A stretch of 35,125 nucleotides of DNA from an uncultured Oscillospiraceae bacterium (lineage in GTDB: Bacteria > Bacillota > Clostridia > Oscillospirales > Oscillospiraceae): the NCBI GenBank assembly GCA_944385425.1, contig CALWXD010000151.1, forward strand, positions 1 to 35,125. Direction: 5' to 3'. Under the pieces are notes generated by a model. The model was given only the letters and a program-made list of their open reading frames with translations. It was not told the DNA's origin and did no database searches. Made by a program: the position numbers and the translations under genes. Each line of letters begins with the position of its first letter. Positions within the stretch are counted from its first letter, which is position 1. This document shows, piece by piece, positions 1-8,205 of this stretch.

Positions 1-1
1 G

Positions 2-1213
2 GAGCTGACGCCGGACAAGCTGGCCGGCTGTCGCCTTGCCGGGCTGACGGCGGGGGCCTCTACGCCTGCGAGCATCATAAAGGAGGTCAACAAGACGATG
101 AGCGAAGAAAAAATCATGAACGAGGGCGCCGAGAATTTTGCCGAAATGTTTGAACAGTATACCAATACTTTGAATACAGGAGACAAAGTGACTGGCGTCG
201 TCACCGCTATCACCCCTACTGAGGTTCATGTGGATCTCGGCTGCAAGCAGGCCGGCTACATCCCCATGGACCAGCTGACGGACGATCCCAACGCCAAGCC
301 CGAGGACATTGTGAAGGTCGGCGACACGGTGGAGCTGTATGTCATCCGGGTGAACGATGTGGAGGGGTATGCCACCCTCTCCAAAAAGCGCCTGGACGCC
401 AACAAGATCTGGGATGTTCTGGAGCAGGCCGTCGAGGATAAGACGGTTATGGAAGGCGTTGTGTCCGAGGAGAACAAGGGTGGCATCGTCGTGTTCATCA
501 AGGGTGTGCGCGTGTTTGTCCCCGCCTCTCAGTCCGGGCTGCCCCGGGGCGCGGACCTCAGCCAGCTGATCAAGCAGAAGGTGCAGCTGCGCATCACCGA
601 GGTTAACCGTGCCCGCCGCCGCGTGGTGGGCTCCATCCGGGCCGTGGCCTATGAGGCCCGCCAGGCTGCCGCCGCCGCCCTGTGGGAGGGCATCGAGGTT
701 GGCAAGCACTACACCGGCACGGTCAAGTCCATGACCAGCTACGGCGTGTTTGTGGATATCGGCGGCGTGGACGGGATGGTACATATCTCCGACCTCAGCT
801 GGAGCCGGATCAAGCACCCCAGCGAGGTGGTCAGCGTGGGCGACACCCTGGATGTGTATGTCATCTCCTTTGATAAGGAAAAGAAGAAGATCTCCCTTGG
901 CGTGAAGGACCGCTCCATTGATCCGTGGGAGACATTCATGTCCACCTACAAGGTGGGCGACGTGGCCAACGTGAAGATCGTCAAGCTGATGACCTTCGGC
1001 GCCTTTGCCGAGGTTGTCCCCGGCGTGGACGGTCTGATCCACATCTCCCAGATCGCCGACCGCCGGATCGAGGGCCCCGCCGAGTGCCTCAGCGAGGGCC
1101 AGATGGTGGACGCCAAGATCATCGAGGTGGACGAGGACAAGAAGAAGATCTCCCTGTCCATCCGCGCCCTGCTCCGCGCCCCCGCGGCGGAGGAGAGCGG
1201 CGAGGAGGAATAA
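2..1213 (+). CDS. rpsA: IspH-ribosomal protein S1 fusion, C-terminal part (5' end outside window)
   Basis: The frame is open from base 2 through the S1 start at 98 to the stop at 1211-1213. The first residues (GLTAGASTPASIIKEV) are the typical C-terminus of IspH, the Fe-S reductase that makes IPP and DMAPP in the MEP pathway. They run in frame into a 371-residue S1-type protein with four S1 RNA-binding repeats at about residues 27-97, 115-180, 201-270 and 287-358, counted from the ATG at 98. Bifunctional IspH/S1 proteins are known in Clostridia. S1 binds mRNA at the ribosome during initiation. An AAAGGAGG lies 11 bases before the ATG at 98, inside the IspH codons, so separate S1 synthesis is possible. 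A terminator follows. Only the IspH tail is visible, so its catalytic cysteines cannot be judged. Confidence 0.9.
   Translation, partial: ELTPDKLAGCRLAGLTAGASTPASIIKEVNKTMSEEKIMNEGAENFAEMFEQYTNTLNTGDKVTGVVTAITPTEVHVDLGCKQAGYIPMDQLTDDPNAKPEDIVKVGDTVELYVIRVNDVEGYATLSKKRLDANKIWDVLEQAVEDKTVMEGVVSEENKGGIVVFIKGVRVFVPASQSGLPRGADLSQLIKQKVQLRITEVNRARRRVVGSIRAVAYEARQAAAAALWEGIEVGKHYTGTVKSMTSYGVFVDIGGVDGMVHISDLSWSRIKHPSEVVSVGDTLDVYVISFDKEKKKISLGVKDRSIDPWETFMSTYKVGDVANVKIVKLMTFGAFAEVVPGVDGLIHISQIADRRIEGPAECLSEGQMVDAKIIEVDEDKKKISLSIRALLRAPAAEESGEEE
79..100 (+). promoter_or_regulatory. Internal Shine-Dalgarno and ATG for free S1
   Basis: AAAGGAGG at 79-86 is followed by an ATG at 98-100, in frame with the fusion. 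The same bases encode the conserved IIKEV end of IspH, so the match may be partly forced by protein sequence. Independent initiation here is an inference. Confidence 0.4.
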
Positions 1214-1236
1214 GTCCCAGCCCCTTGTATATGGAG

Positions 1237-1271
1237 AAAACGGCCGGAGCATCCGCTCCGGCCGTTTTTTT
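1237..1271 (+). terminator. Intrinsic terminator after ispH-rpsA
   Basis: An inverted repeat with arms CGGCCGGAGC and GCTCCGGCCG and a short ATCC loop is followed by seven T residues. It lies 24 bases after the S1 stop codon and is preceded by an A-run. Confidence 0.92.
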
Positions 1272-1399
1272 GCCCCCTGGTCCCGGCAAGCGGCCGCCGG
1301 GGCCCCCTCCCCGCGCCGCGCTGCCTGTCGGAAAAGAGGCGTTTCTTTCAAAATTTTTGCTAAAACAGGCAAAAATCGGAAATAATGCCTAAGAAATCA

Positions 1400-1428
1400 T
1401 TGCAATATGGGAAAAAGTGGAGTAAAAT
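1400..1428 (+). promoter_or_regulatory. Sigma-A-type promoter for the carD-ispD-ispF operon
   Basis: TTGCAA at 1400-1405 and TAAAAT at 1423-1428 are separated by exactly 17 bases in a locally AT-rich stretch between the upstream terminator and the CarD-like gene. The predicted start leaves a leader of about 40 bases before the ATG at 1478. No assay was possible. Confidence 0.65.
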
Positions 1429-1477
1429 AGAGAAAAGTCCCAATCCAGATGTGTGTTATGTGGCCAAAGGAGGGCGT

Positions 1478-1966
1478 ATGTTTCAAGTGGGGGACAAGGT
1501 CGTGCATCCCATGCACGGTGCCGGCGTGATTGACAGCATTGTGGAGGAAAAAATCGGTGGAACGACGCAGGCATACTATGTTTTTCGCATGTCTGCAGGC
1601 GGCCTTGTTCTGAAAATCCCTGTTGCGAACAGCCAGGTCATCGGCCTGCGCGCCGTGGTGGACGCGGCGGCGGCGGACGAGGTGATCGCGGCGCTGGGGA
1701 GCCTGGAGATCGAGGTGACCAGCAACTGGAACAAGCGCTACCGGGAGAATCTGGAGCGGCTGAAGAGCGGGGACCTCTACGAGGTGGCCCGCGTGATCAA
1801 GTGCTTGATGCGGCGGGACGCCCAGCGGGGCCTCTCCAACGGGGAGAGGAAGATGCTGCACAGCGCAAAGCAGATCTTTATTTCCGAGATGGTGCTGGCC
1901 AAAAATGTCCCCTACAGCGATATCGAGGGGCAGGTCAACGCCTCTCTGGTGGGCGAGGGTGCGTAA
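1478..1966 (+). CDS. CarD/CdnL-family transcription regulator
   Basis: 162 residues. The N-terminus (MFQVGDKVVHPMHGAGVID) is the CarD/TRCF RNA-polymerase-interacting domain, with the usual glycine turn after VVHP. The remainder is a helical C-terminal domain rich in Arg and Glu. Family members bind the RNA polymerase beta subunit and stabilise open promoter complexes. The ATG at 1478 is preferred over the in-frame ATG at 1385 because it has an AAAGGAGGG site just upstream and the sigma-A promoter lies at 1400-1428, downstream of the longer start. It is the first gene of an operon with ispD five bases downstream and ispF. CarD-ispD-ispF linkage is common in Clostridia and suggests shared transcription, not a shared pathway. 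Confidence 0.88.
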   Translation: MFQVGDKVVHPMHGAGVIDSIVEEKIGGTTQAYYVFRMSAGGLVLKIPVANSQVIGLRAVVDAAAADEVIAALGSLEIEVTSNWNKRYRENLERLKSGDLYEVARVIKCLMRRDAQRGLSNGERKMLHSAKQIFISEMVLAKNVPYSDIEGQVNASLVGEGA

Positions 1967-1971
1967 AGTCG

Positions 1972-2709
1972 ATGTTTGGTTTGGTCAAGAAATGGTTGGC
2001 AAGGCGGGGAGAGGAGCCGTTTTTCTGCAGCGCCGTGGTGCCGGCCGCCGGCGCCTCCTCCCGGATGGGCGGGCAGAACAAGCTGTTCGCCCCGGTGGAC
2101 GGCGTCCCCGTCCTGGTGCGGAGCGTCCTGGCGCTGAGCCGCGCCAGCTGTATTCATGAGGTGGTGGTGGCCGTGCGGGAGAGCGACCTTCTGGACGCGG
2201 CGGAGCTCCTGCGGCCCTATCCGCTGGGAAAGCCCCTCAAGCTTGTGGTAGGGGGGGCGACCCGGCTGGAGTCTGTGATGGCCGCCTTGAGGGAGTGCAG
2301 CGGGGAGGCCACGCTGGTCGCCGTGCACGACGCGGCCCGCCCCCTGGTGCCGCCGGAGGTGGTGGAGGAGGCGGTTGAAAAAGCCCGGACCTGCTACGCC
2401 GCGGCGCCGGCGGTGCCGGTGAAGGACACCATCAAGGTGGCGGAAAACGGCGTGGTGCGGCAGACGCCGGACCGCGCTACCCTCTACGCCGTGCAGACGC
2501 CCCAGGTGTTTGACCGGGATCTGCTGGCCAGCGCCCTCCAGGCCGCCCTGGACCAGCGTCTGCCTGTGACGGACGACTGCTCCGCCGTAGAGCGGCTGGG
2601 AAAGGCGGTATATCTGACAGCCGGCAGCTATGAGAACATCAAGATCACCACGCCGGAGGATCTGCTGATTGCCCAGGCGATCTGTGAGGGCAGGGAGGAG
2701 GCGCTATGA
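1972..2709 (+). CDS. ispD: 2-C-methyl-D-erythritol 4-phosphate cytidylyltransferase (IspD)
   Basis: 245 residues. The enzyme joins MEP and CTP to give CDP-ME in the MEP isoprenoid pathway. The nucleotide-binding signature [15 protein letters not shown] is near residues 25-39, followed by the family motifs VHDAARPLV and VPVKDTIK, and DDCSAVE near the C-terminus. A longer in-frame start at 1801 would overlap the CarD-like gene, so the ATG at 1972, five bases after the CarD stop, is chosen. This start adds about 18 residues before the usual IspD core ([16 protein letters not shown]); they look like a basic amphipathic extension. The stop overlaps the ispF start by four bases (ATGA), so the two are probably translationally coupled. 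Confidence 0.93.
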   Translation: MFGLVKKWLARRGEEPFFCSAVVPAAGASSRMGGQNKLFAPVDGVPVLVRSVLALSRASCIHEVVVAVRESDLLDAAELLRPYPLGKPLKLVVGGATRLESVMAALRECSGEATLVAVHDAARPLVPPEVVEEAVEKARTCYAAAPAVPVKDTIKVAENGVVRQTPDRATLYAVQTPQVFDRDLLASALQAALDQRLPVTDDCSAVERLGKAVYLTAGSYENIKITTPEDLLIAQAICEGREEAL

Positions 2710-3194
2710 GCGGTTTCCGCGTCGGGCACGGATATGATGTGCACCGCTTAACTGAGGGGCGCCCGCTGATCCTGGGGGGCGTTTCGATCCCCTGGGACCG
2801 GGGACTTCTGGGCCATTCCGACGCGGACGTCCTGCTCCACGCGGTGATGGACGCCCTGCTGGGGGCGGCGGGCCTGCCGGACATCGGGCACCAGTTCCCG
2901 GATACGGACGAGCGCTACCGCGGGGCGGACAGCCGCGCCCTGCTGCGGCAGGTGGCGCAGCTGGTGGCCCGTGCCGGCTACCAGGTGGAAAATATCGACG
3001 CCACGGTGGTGGCGCAGGCGCCGAAACTGGCCCCTCATCTGCCGCTGATGGTCCGCCGGATGGCGGAGGACCTGGGCCTCGCGCCGGAGCAGGTCAACGT
3101 AAAGGCCACCACCGAGGAGCACCTGGGCTTTACCGGCCGGGGGGAGGGGATCGCGGCCCACTGTGTCTGCCTCCTCTCCCGCGCCGCCGTTTGA
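2706..3194 (+). CDS. ispF: 2-C-methyl-D-erythritol 2,4-cyclodiphosphate synthase (IspF)
   Basis: 162 residues, the usual length of the trimeric zinc enzyme that cyclises CDP-ME 2-phosphate to MEcPP. The metal-binding motif GYDVHRL is at residues 8-14 and [11 protein letters not shown], with the second metal histidine, is near residue 38. [10 protein letters not shown] and the C-terminal [20 protein letters not shown] segment are typical. It overlaps ispD by four bases and ends just before a strong hairpin terminator. The three visible MEP genes (ispH, ispD, ispF) lie in two adjacent transcription units. Confidence 0.95.
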   Translation: MSGFRVGHGYDVHRLTEGRPLILGGVSIPWDRGLLGHSDADVLLHAVMDALLGAAGLPDIGHQFPDTDERYRGADSRALLRQVAQLVARAGYQVENIDATVVAQAPKLAPHLPLMVRRMAEDLGLAPEQVNVKATTEEHLGFTGRGEGIAAHCVCLLSRAAV

Positions 3195-3201
3195 CAAAGC
3201 A

Positions 3202-3240
3202 GCGCCCCGCTGCCGGGTATCCGGCAGCGGGGCGCACCTT
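3202..3240 (+). terminator. Intrinsic terminator after ispF
   Basis: A perfect 15-bp inverted repeat (GCGCCCCGCTGCCGG and its complement) with a GTAT loop spans 3202-3235 and is followed by a short T tract (ACCTTTT). The stem is strong but the T tract is modest, so some readthrough into the next gene is possible. Confidence 0.8.
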
Positions 3241-3283
3241 TTCCCCCGGCGCTCATAAGCTGACATGAGAGGGGGAATCTTTC

Positions 3284-3550
3284 TTGAACCATTATCTCAT
3301 TGTCTGCCGCTCTGTGACCCAGGCCCAGCGGGCGGGAATGCTCTTCTCCTCCGCCGGGATCACAAACCAGGTTTTCCGCTCCCCGGTGGGGCTGACGGAG
3401 CGGGGCTGCAGCTATTCTGTCCGTATTCCGTACCAGCAGCTGCCCCAGGCGGCGCAGCTGCTGCGGGATTACCATATGAAACCTGTCAAAATTGTCCTGC
3501 AGGACGAATATGGTACCATCAGCGAGGTGGCCAGGCATGATCTACTTTGA
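3284..3550 (+). CDS. DUF3343 protein (putative Se/S carrier-like)
   Basis: 88 residues, starting at a TTG at 3284 preceded by GAGAGGGGG; no in-frame ATG gives the conserved N-terminus (NHYLIVCRSVTQAQRAGMLF). The sequence fits DUF3343, a small domain found beside selenium- and sulfur-metabolism genes and annotated as a putative Se/S carrier. One candidate functional cysteine is C9 in IVCRS. The gene overlaps the downstream class V aminotransferase by 14 bases, so co-translation is likely. The pairing suggests that it accepts sulfur or selenium from that enzyme; this is inferred from context only. Confidence 0.75.
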   Translation: MNHYLIVCRSVTQAQRAGMLFSSAGITNQVFRSPVGLTERGCSYSVRIPYQQLPQAAQLLRDYHMKPVKIVLQDEYGTISEVARHDLL

Positions 3551-4652
3551 CGCCGCGGCCACCACCCTGCAAAAGCCAAAGGCCGTGGCCCAGGCGGTTG
3601 GCGCCGCCATGGGCCGCCTCAGCTCACCCGGGCGGGGCGGCTATCCCAGCGCGCAGAAGGCCGCCCAGCTGCTGCTGCGCTGCCGCATGGAGCTGGCGGA
3701 GCTGTTCGGCGTTTCAGACCCGGAGCGGGTGGTGTTTACCAGCAGCGCCACCCACGGCTTGAATATTGCCATCCGCTCCCTGGTCCGGCCGGGGGGACGG
3801 GTTGTGATCTCCGGCTACGAGCACAACGCGGTGACCCGGCCGCTCCACGGCGTGGAGCGCCTCTCCATCCACATGGTCAACACCCCGCTGTTTGACCGCG
3901 ACGCCATGCTCCGGGGGTTTCGCTCCCTGGTGACGCCCCAGACCGATGCGGTCATCTGCACCCATGTCTCCAATGTATTTGGCTATATCCTGCCCATCGA
4001 GGAGATCGCGGCCCTCTGCCGGGAGCGGGGGGTCCCGCTGATTGTGGACGCCTCCCAGTCCGCCGGCGCCCTCCCCGTCCGGCAGGACCGGCTGCAGGCG
4101 GCCTTTATCGCCATGCCGGGGCACAAGGGGCTCTATGGCCCCCAGGGGACCGGCGTTTTGCTCTGCGGCGCCGACCCGGAGCCGCTTTTCATGGGCGGTA
4201 CGGGCAGCAATTCCCGGGAGCAGGCCATGCCGCCGTTCCTGCCGGACCGGCTGGAGGCCGGCACCCACAACGTGCCCGGCATCGCCGGGCTTTTGGCGGG
4301 CGTGCGCTTTGTCCGGTCCCTGGGCGTGGAGCGGATCTGCCGCCACAGCCAGATCTTGAAGGACCAGCTGGCCCGGTCCCTTGCCGGAGACCCGCGCTAC
4401 CAGATTTTCCACACGGAGGACAGCGCCCTGCAGACCGGCGTCCTCTCCTTTGTCCGCCGGGGGACGGATACGGAGGCCCTGGGGCAGGCCCTGGGGGAGG
4501 CGGGGTTTGCCCTGCGGGCGGGGTACCACTGCGCGCCCTACGCCCACCAGACCGCCGGGACCATAGAGACCGGCACGCTGCGTTTTTCCGCCTCCGCCTT
4601 CAACACCGGACAGGAGGCGGAGGAGCTGGCCCGGTATCTCCGCGGGCGCTGA
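3537..4652 (+). CDS. Cysteine-desulfurase-like class V aminotransferase (EF2568 type)
   Basis: 371 residues, PLP-dependent, fold type I. The sequence opens with IYFDAAATTLQKP, typical of the NifS/CsdA superfamily. The PLP lysine is K197 in PGHKGLYGPQGTG, and a persulfide-forming cysteine, C332 in AGYHCAPYAH, is present. Length and motifs match the EF2568-type cysteine desulfurase family rather than IscS. The start at ATG 3537 lies inside the DUF3343 gene. A likely role is mobilising sulfur, or selenium, from cysteine or selenocysteine; the true substrate cannot be read from sequence. The locus has no IscU/SufU scaffold, so it is probably not the main Fe-S cluster desulfurase. Confidence 0.82.
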   Translation: MIYFDAAATTLQKPKAVAQAVGAAMGRLSSPGRGGYPSAQKAAQLLLRCRMELAELFGVSDPERVVFTSSATHGLNIAIRSLVRPGGRVVISGYEHNAVTRPLHGVERLSIHMVNTPLFDRDAMLRGFRSLVTPQTDAVICTHVSNVFGYILPIEEIAALCRERGVPLIVDASQSAGALPVRQDRLQAAFIAMPGHKGLYGPQGTGVLLCGADPEPLFMGGTGSNSREQAMPPFLPDRLEAGTHNVPGIAGLLAGVRFVRSLGVERICRHSQILKDQLARSLAGDPRYQIFHTEDSALQTGVLSFVRRGTDTEALGQALGEAGFALRAGYHCAPYAHQTAGTIETGTLRFSASAFNTGQEAEELARYLRGR

Positions 4653-4690
4653 AAATTTACAAATTGCTTAAATTTAGCCGGCCTTGTTCC

Positions 4691-4719
4691 TTGCTTTTTT
4701 CTGGCAGATATTATAAAAT
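4691..4719 (+). promoter_or_regulatory. Sigma-A-type promoter for cdaA-cdaR and downstream genes
   Basis: TTGCTT at 4691-4696 and TAAAAT at 4714-4719 are 17 bases apart in the AT-rich 116-base gap before cdaA. The leader would be about 43 bases. No other good promoter was seen until the end of the plus-strand block at 21425, although internal promoters cannot be excluded. Confidence 0.6.
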
Positions 4720-4768
4720 AATCTTACTTGTGTAGATTTTGTGAAATTGCAGAAATAAGGAGCTTGCC

Positions 4769-5653
4769 ATGGATGCTATCCTGTCCGTCTTAGAGATCTG
4801 CAGGCGGTATATTCAGCTGATCAATTTCACCGACCTGCTGGATATGGCGATCATCGCCTTCCTGGTCTACCGGCTTTTGTCCCTCGTGAAGAGCACCAAC
4901 TCGGAGAAGCTGCTGAAGGGCGTCCTCTTCATTATTTTGGCGCTGTTCCTCTCCGATGTGTTCCAGCTCAACAGCCTCAACTTCGTGCTGAACATGCTGG
5001 TAGAGATCGGCGTGCTGGCCCTCATCATCCTCTTCCAGCCGGAGATCCGCCGCATCCTGGAGCAGGTGGGCGGCAGCCGCTTTTCCTTCATGCGGGTCCT
5101 GGGGCGGGGGCAGCAGACCAGCGCCATCGAGAAGGCCATCGAGGTGACGGCCTCCGCCTGCGCCGATATGAGCAAGTCCCGCACCGGCGCGCTGATTGTC
5201 TTTGAGCGGAAGATCCTGCTGGATGACGTGCTGCGCAGCGGGACCAAGCTGGATGCGGAACCCTCCGCGGAGCTGCTCAAGAACGTGTTCTTTGTCAAGG
5301 CGCCTATGCACGACGGCGCCATGATCATGCGGGAGGGGCGGGTGCTGGGCGCCGGCTGCATGCTGCCGCTGAGCCGCAACGTCAACCTCAGCCGGGACCT
5401 TGGCATGCGCCACCGGGCCGGCATCGGCATGAGCGAAAATTCAGACGCGGTGGTGGTCCTGGTCTCGGAGGAGACCGGGTCCATCTCCGTGGCGGTAGGC
5501 GGCATGCTCAAGCGCCACCTGACGGTGGAGACGCTGCAGCTGCTGCTGAAAAACGAGCTTCTGCCCAAGGAGGATGAGGAGGATACGGCGAAAAAGAAGT
5601 TCCAGCTGAAGGACCTTCTGAAACGGAAGAAGGACGGGGTGGACCATGAGTGA
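4769..5653 (+). CDS. cdaA: Diadenylate cyclase CdaA
   Basis: 294 residues. CdaA makes the essential second messenger c-di-AMP from two ATP at the cytoplasmic membrane. Three hydrophobic N-terminal segments lie within about residues 15-90 (LLDMAIIAFLVYRLL, GVLFIILALFLSDVF, IGVLALIILFQ). The DAC domain follows, with the catalytic DGA motif (HDGAMIM) near residue 180 and the RHR motif (GMRHRAGIG) near residue 212. The C-terminal tail is Lys-rich and charged. An AAGGAG ribosome site precedes the ATG. The stop overlaps the cdaR start by eight bases, matching the conserved cdaA-cdaR pair; glmM, the usual third gene in Bacillus, is not next. Confidence 0.95.
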   Translation: MDAILSVLEICRRYIQLINFTDLLDMAIIAFLVYRLLSLVKSTNSEKLLKGVLFIILALFLSDVFQLNSLNFVLNMLVEIGVLALIILFQPEIRRILEQVGGSRFSFMRVLGRGQQTSAIEKAIEVTASACADMSKSRTGALIVFERKILLDDVLRSGTKLDAEPSAELLKNVFFVKAPMHDGAMIMREGRVLGAGCMLPLSRNVNLSRDLGMRHRAGIGMSENSDAVVVLVSEETGSISVAVGGMLKRHLTVETLQLLLKNELLPKEDEEDTAKKKFQLKDLLKRKKDGVDHE

Positions 5654-6878
5654 GTTTAAAAACAGCAAGACCTTCCGGATCATCATCTCCATCCTTGTGG
5701 CGGTGGTCATGTGGCTGTATGTGGACAATATTGATACCACGCCGGTGGAGCAGCGGGTGTTCAACGTGCCCATCCGCTTTATCGGCGCGGAGGATGTGCT
5801 GATGGAGCGGGGACTGATGATGGCCAGCAGCTCTGTCACGGATGTGGACCTGGTGCTCTCGGGCAACCGGAACATCATGACCAAGCTGAACACCGACGAG
5901 ATCTATGTGGAGGTGGACCTCACCGGCATTACCGCGCCGGAGGAGTACTCCCTCACTTATGAGATCGTCTTCCCCGATACCTTTTCCCAAAACAACGGCA
6001 TCGAGCTCAGCAGCGCCAGCACCTACCGGGTGACCGTGGAGATCGTGGAGCTGTACAGCAAGTCCATCATGGTCCGGGGCACCACCACCGGCTCCCCCGC
6101 GGAGGGGTATATGGTGGGGGAGATGAGCTTTGACACGGATACGGTGCTGGTCAGCGGCGAGCAGCTGGCGGTCAGCAACATCAGCCATGCCCTCGTCACC
6201 GTGGACCTGGACGGCGCCACGGAAAATGTCGTCACCTCCGTGGAGTTCCAGCTGATCGACTTTGGCGGTGCGGTGGTGGACAAGAGCCAGTTCCGCGTGG
6301 ATACGGAGGCTATCCGCGTCACGGTGCCCATCCTGCAGATCAAGGAGCTGCCTCTGGTGGTGGACTTCATTGAGTCCCCCGGCTCCACGCTGGGGGATGT
6401 GGCGGAGAGCACCGTTTTCCCCACCAGCATCACCGTGGCCGGATCCAAGAACAGCCTGGCCGGCCTGGATGAGATCACCCTGGCGGAAATCGACCTCAGC
6501 GAGGTGACGGAGGACAGTACCTTTACCGTCCCCATCCCGCTGCCCTCCGGGGCGCAGAACCTCTCGGGGGAGACGGAGGCCGAGATCACCATCCAGTTCC
6601 GAAACGTGACCACCCAGACCTACACGGTGGACACCATCAGCGTCATCAACGCGCCGGAAAACGTGTCGATCCTCACCAACGAGCTGGAGGTCACCCTCCG
6701 GGGGCCGGTGGATGTCCTGGCGGGGATCTCCGCCTACCAGCTCCGGGTCGTGGGCGACATGACGGATATCACCGGCGGCAGCGGCAGCTATGCCGTCCCC
6801 GCCACCGTGTATGTGGACGGGACGGAGGAGGCCGGCGCCATCGGGACCTATCAGATTACGGTGCAGATCACTTCCTAG
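5646..6878 (+). CDS. cdaR: CdaR, YbbR-domain regulator of CdaA
   Basis: 410 residues. A single N-terminal membrane anchor (FRIIISILVAVVMWLYV, about residues 9-27) is followed by an extracytoplasmic region of YbbR-type beta-rich repeats, recognisable from recurring VxVDLSGI/EVTEDS-like and VTVEIVE strands. In Firmicutes CdaR interacts with CdaA and modulates c-di-AMP synthesis. It overlaps cdaA by eight bases, so equal expression and a membrane complex are likely. The next gene starts 12 bases after the stop. Confidence 0.9.
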   Translation: MSEFKNSKTFRIIISILVAVVMWLYVDNIDTTPVEQRVFNVPIRFIGAEDVLMERGLMMASSSVTDVDLVLSGNRNIMTKLNTDEIYVEVDLTGITAPEEYSLTYEIVFPDTFSQNNGIELSSASTYRVTVEIVELYSKSIMVRGTTTGSPAEGYMVGEMSFDTDTVLVSGEQLAVSNISHALVTVDLDGATENVVTSVEFQLIDFGGAVVDKSQFRVDTEAIRVTVPILQIKELPLVVDFIESPGSTLGDVAESTVFPTSITVAGSKNSLAGLDEITLAEIDLSEVTEDSTFTVPIPLPSGAQNLSGETEAEITIQFRNVTTQTYTVDTISVINAPENVSILTNELEVTLRGPVDVLAGISAYQLRVVGDMTDITGGSGSYAVPATVYVDGTEEAGAIGTYQITVQITS

Positions 6879-6890
6879 GGGGCTCCATCC

Positions 6891-7307
6891 ATGACACAGA
6901 CGGCAACTGTTGAAAAACTTCTGGACGGGGGAGCGGTGCTCCTCTCCGTGGTACGGCAGACGGCCTGCGGCCACGACTGCGAAAGCTGTGCCGGCTGCGG
7001 CGTGCAGGCCGGCGCCCTGCGGATCACCGCCGTGGACCGGGTGGGCGGCCTGCAGGTGGGGGAGAAGGTGATCGTCAGCAGCGAAAACCGGCAGGTGATC
7101 GGCATCGCCGCCCTGGTCTACCTTCTCCCGGTGGCCGCCTTCCTTGCGGGATACCTGCTGGGAGACGCCCTGGGGCACGGCAGCCCCGCCGTCCAGGTCC
7201 TCACAACCGCCGCTGTGACGGCTCTGGGCTGCCTGCCCGCCCTCTGGCGCGAGCGGAGCCTCCGCCGCCGGGGGCGGCTGGACTTTGAGATCATCGGAAG
7301 GCTGTAG
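6891..7307 (+). CDS. RseC/MucC-like membrane protein (SoxR-reducing system family)
   Basis: 138 residues. The N-terminal cysteine cluster CGHDCESCAGC (C-x3-C-x2-C-x2-C, about residues 24-34) is followed by a beta-rich stretch and two membrane helices (IAALVYLLPVAAFLAGYLLG and VLTTAAVTALGCLPALW). This layout is that of the RseC/MucC family. In gamma-proteobacteria RseC modulates sigma-E and SoxR reduction; in Clostridia relatives are often annotated only as 'SoxR reducing system RseC family' and their role is open. The cysteines could hold an Fe-S cluster; this is inferred. It is likely cotranscribed with cdaR and the DUF5685 gene. Confidence 0.8.
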   Translation: MTQTATVEKLLDGGAVLLSVVRQTACGHDCESCAGCGVQAGALRITAVDRVGGLQVGEKVIVSSENRQVIGIAALVYLLPVAAFLAGYLLGDALGHGSPAVQVLTTAAVTALGCLPALWRERSLRRRGRLDFEIIGRL

Positions 7308-7314
7308 CGCGGCG

Positions 7315-8205
7315 ATGTTTGGATACGTTAGACCCGCCCTGGCGCGCTTGACGCCGGAACAGCGACAGGCCTATCAAGCGCTCTACTGCGGGCTGTGCCA
7401 TACTCTTGGGCAGCAGTACGGGCCGGCCGGCCGCTTTCTCTTGAATTTTGATTTTACCTTCCTGGCCGCCCTCCTCTCCGCCGGCGGCAGGACGGCGGAG
7501 CGCCGCTGCATCGCAAGCCCCCTCCGGAGGCGGCCCGCGGTGGAGCCCTGTGACGCGCTGGTCCTTGCAGCGGACTTGAGCGTCATCCTCAGCTGGCATA
7601 AGCTTGCCGACGCGGCGGCGGACAGCGCCTTCCCCAAGCGGGAGGGCTGCCGTGCCGCAAGGGGCGTCCTGGACCGGGCCTACCGCCGGGCGGCGGAGCG
7701 CAGGCCGGCCTTTGCCGGGCACACGCAGGAGGAGATGGACAGGCTCTCCGCCCTGGAGCGGCAGCGCTGCGCCAGCCTGGACGAGCCGGCGGACACCTTT
7801 GCCTCCCTCCTGGGGGGCATCGCCCTCGAGCTGCCGGACCCGCTGCAGCGGCGGATCTTCTCCCAGCTTTTCTACCACCTGGGCCGGTGGATCTACCTGG
7901 TGGACGCGGTGGACGACTGCCGGGAGGACGCCGCCGCCGGGCGGTATAACCCGGTCCTCTTGCGCTTTGGGGCGGACGGCGGGGCGCTGCGGGAAGAGGA
8001 CAAGGCAGCCATGGCCCTTACGCTGGACGCATCCATCCGTCAGATGGCCGCCGCCTATGAGCTGTGGGACTTCGGCATCTGGAGCCCCCACATCCAGTCG
8101 GCGGTCTATGAGGGGTTGTACCGTGTGGGAAACGCGGTTTTAGAGGGAAGATTCCATGCTGACAGGCGGCGGGGCCGTCTTGCCGGCAAGAAGGAGCAGA
8201 TATGA
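7315..8205 (+). CDS. DUF5685 family protein
   Basis: 296 residues. The start [32 protein letters not shown] is the characteristic N-terminus of DUF5685, with a conserved CxxC-like pair (YCGLCHTLG) at about residues 25-28. A later conserved block reads [22 protein letters not shown]. The ATG at 7315 begins this conserved block and lies seven bases after the RseC stop, so the ten-residue longer reading is rejected. The protein appears helical and soluble. Function is unknown. In this window it overlaps a J-domain gene by four bases, which suggests joint work in protein or metal-cofactor handling; this is only a guess from context. Confidence 0.8.
   Translation: MFGYVRPALARLTPEQRQAYQALYCGLCHTLGQQYGPAGRFLLNFDFTFLAALLSAGGRTAERRCIASPLRRRPAVEPCDALVLAADLSVILSWHKLADAAADSAFPKREGCRAARGVLDRAYRRAAERRPAFAGHTQEEMDRLSALERQRCASLDEPADTFASLLGGIALELPDPLQRRIFSQLFYHLGRWIYLVDAVDDCREDAAAGRYNPVLLRFGADGGALREEDKAAMALTLDASIRQMAAAYELWDFGIWSPHIQSAVYEGLYRVGNAVLEGRFHADRRRGRLAGKKEQI

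Noticed and set aside
5508-7178. A 556-codon minus-strand frame
   Set aside because: It is antisense to cdaA, cdaR and the RseC-like gene; rich in His/Gly/Arg with no family motif.
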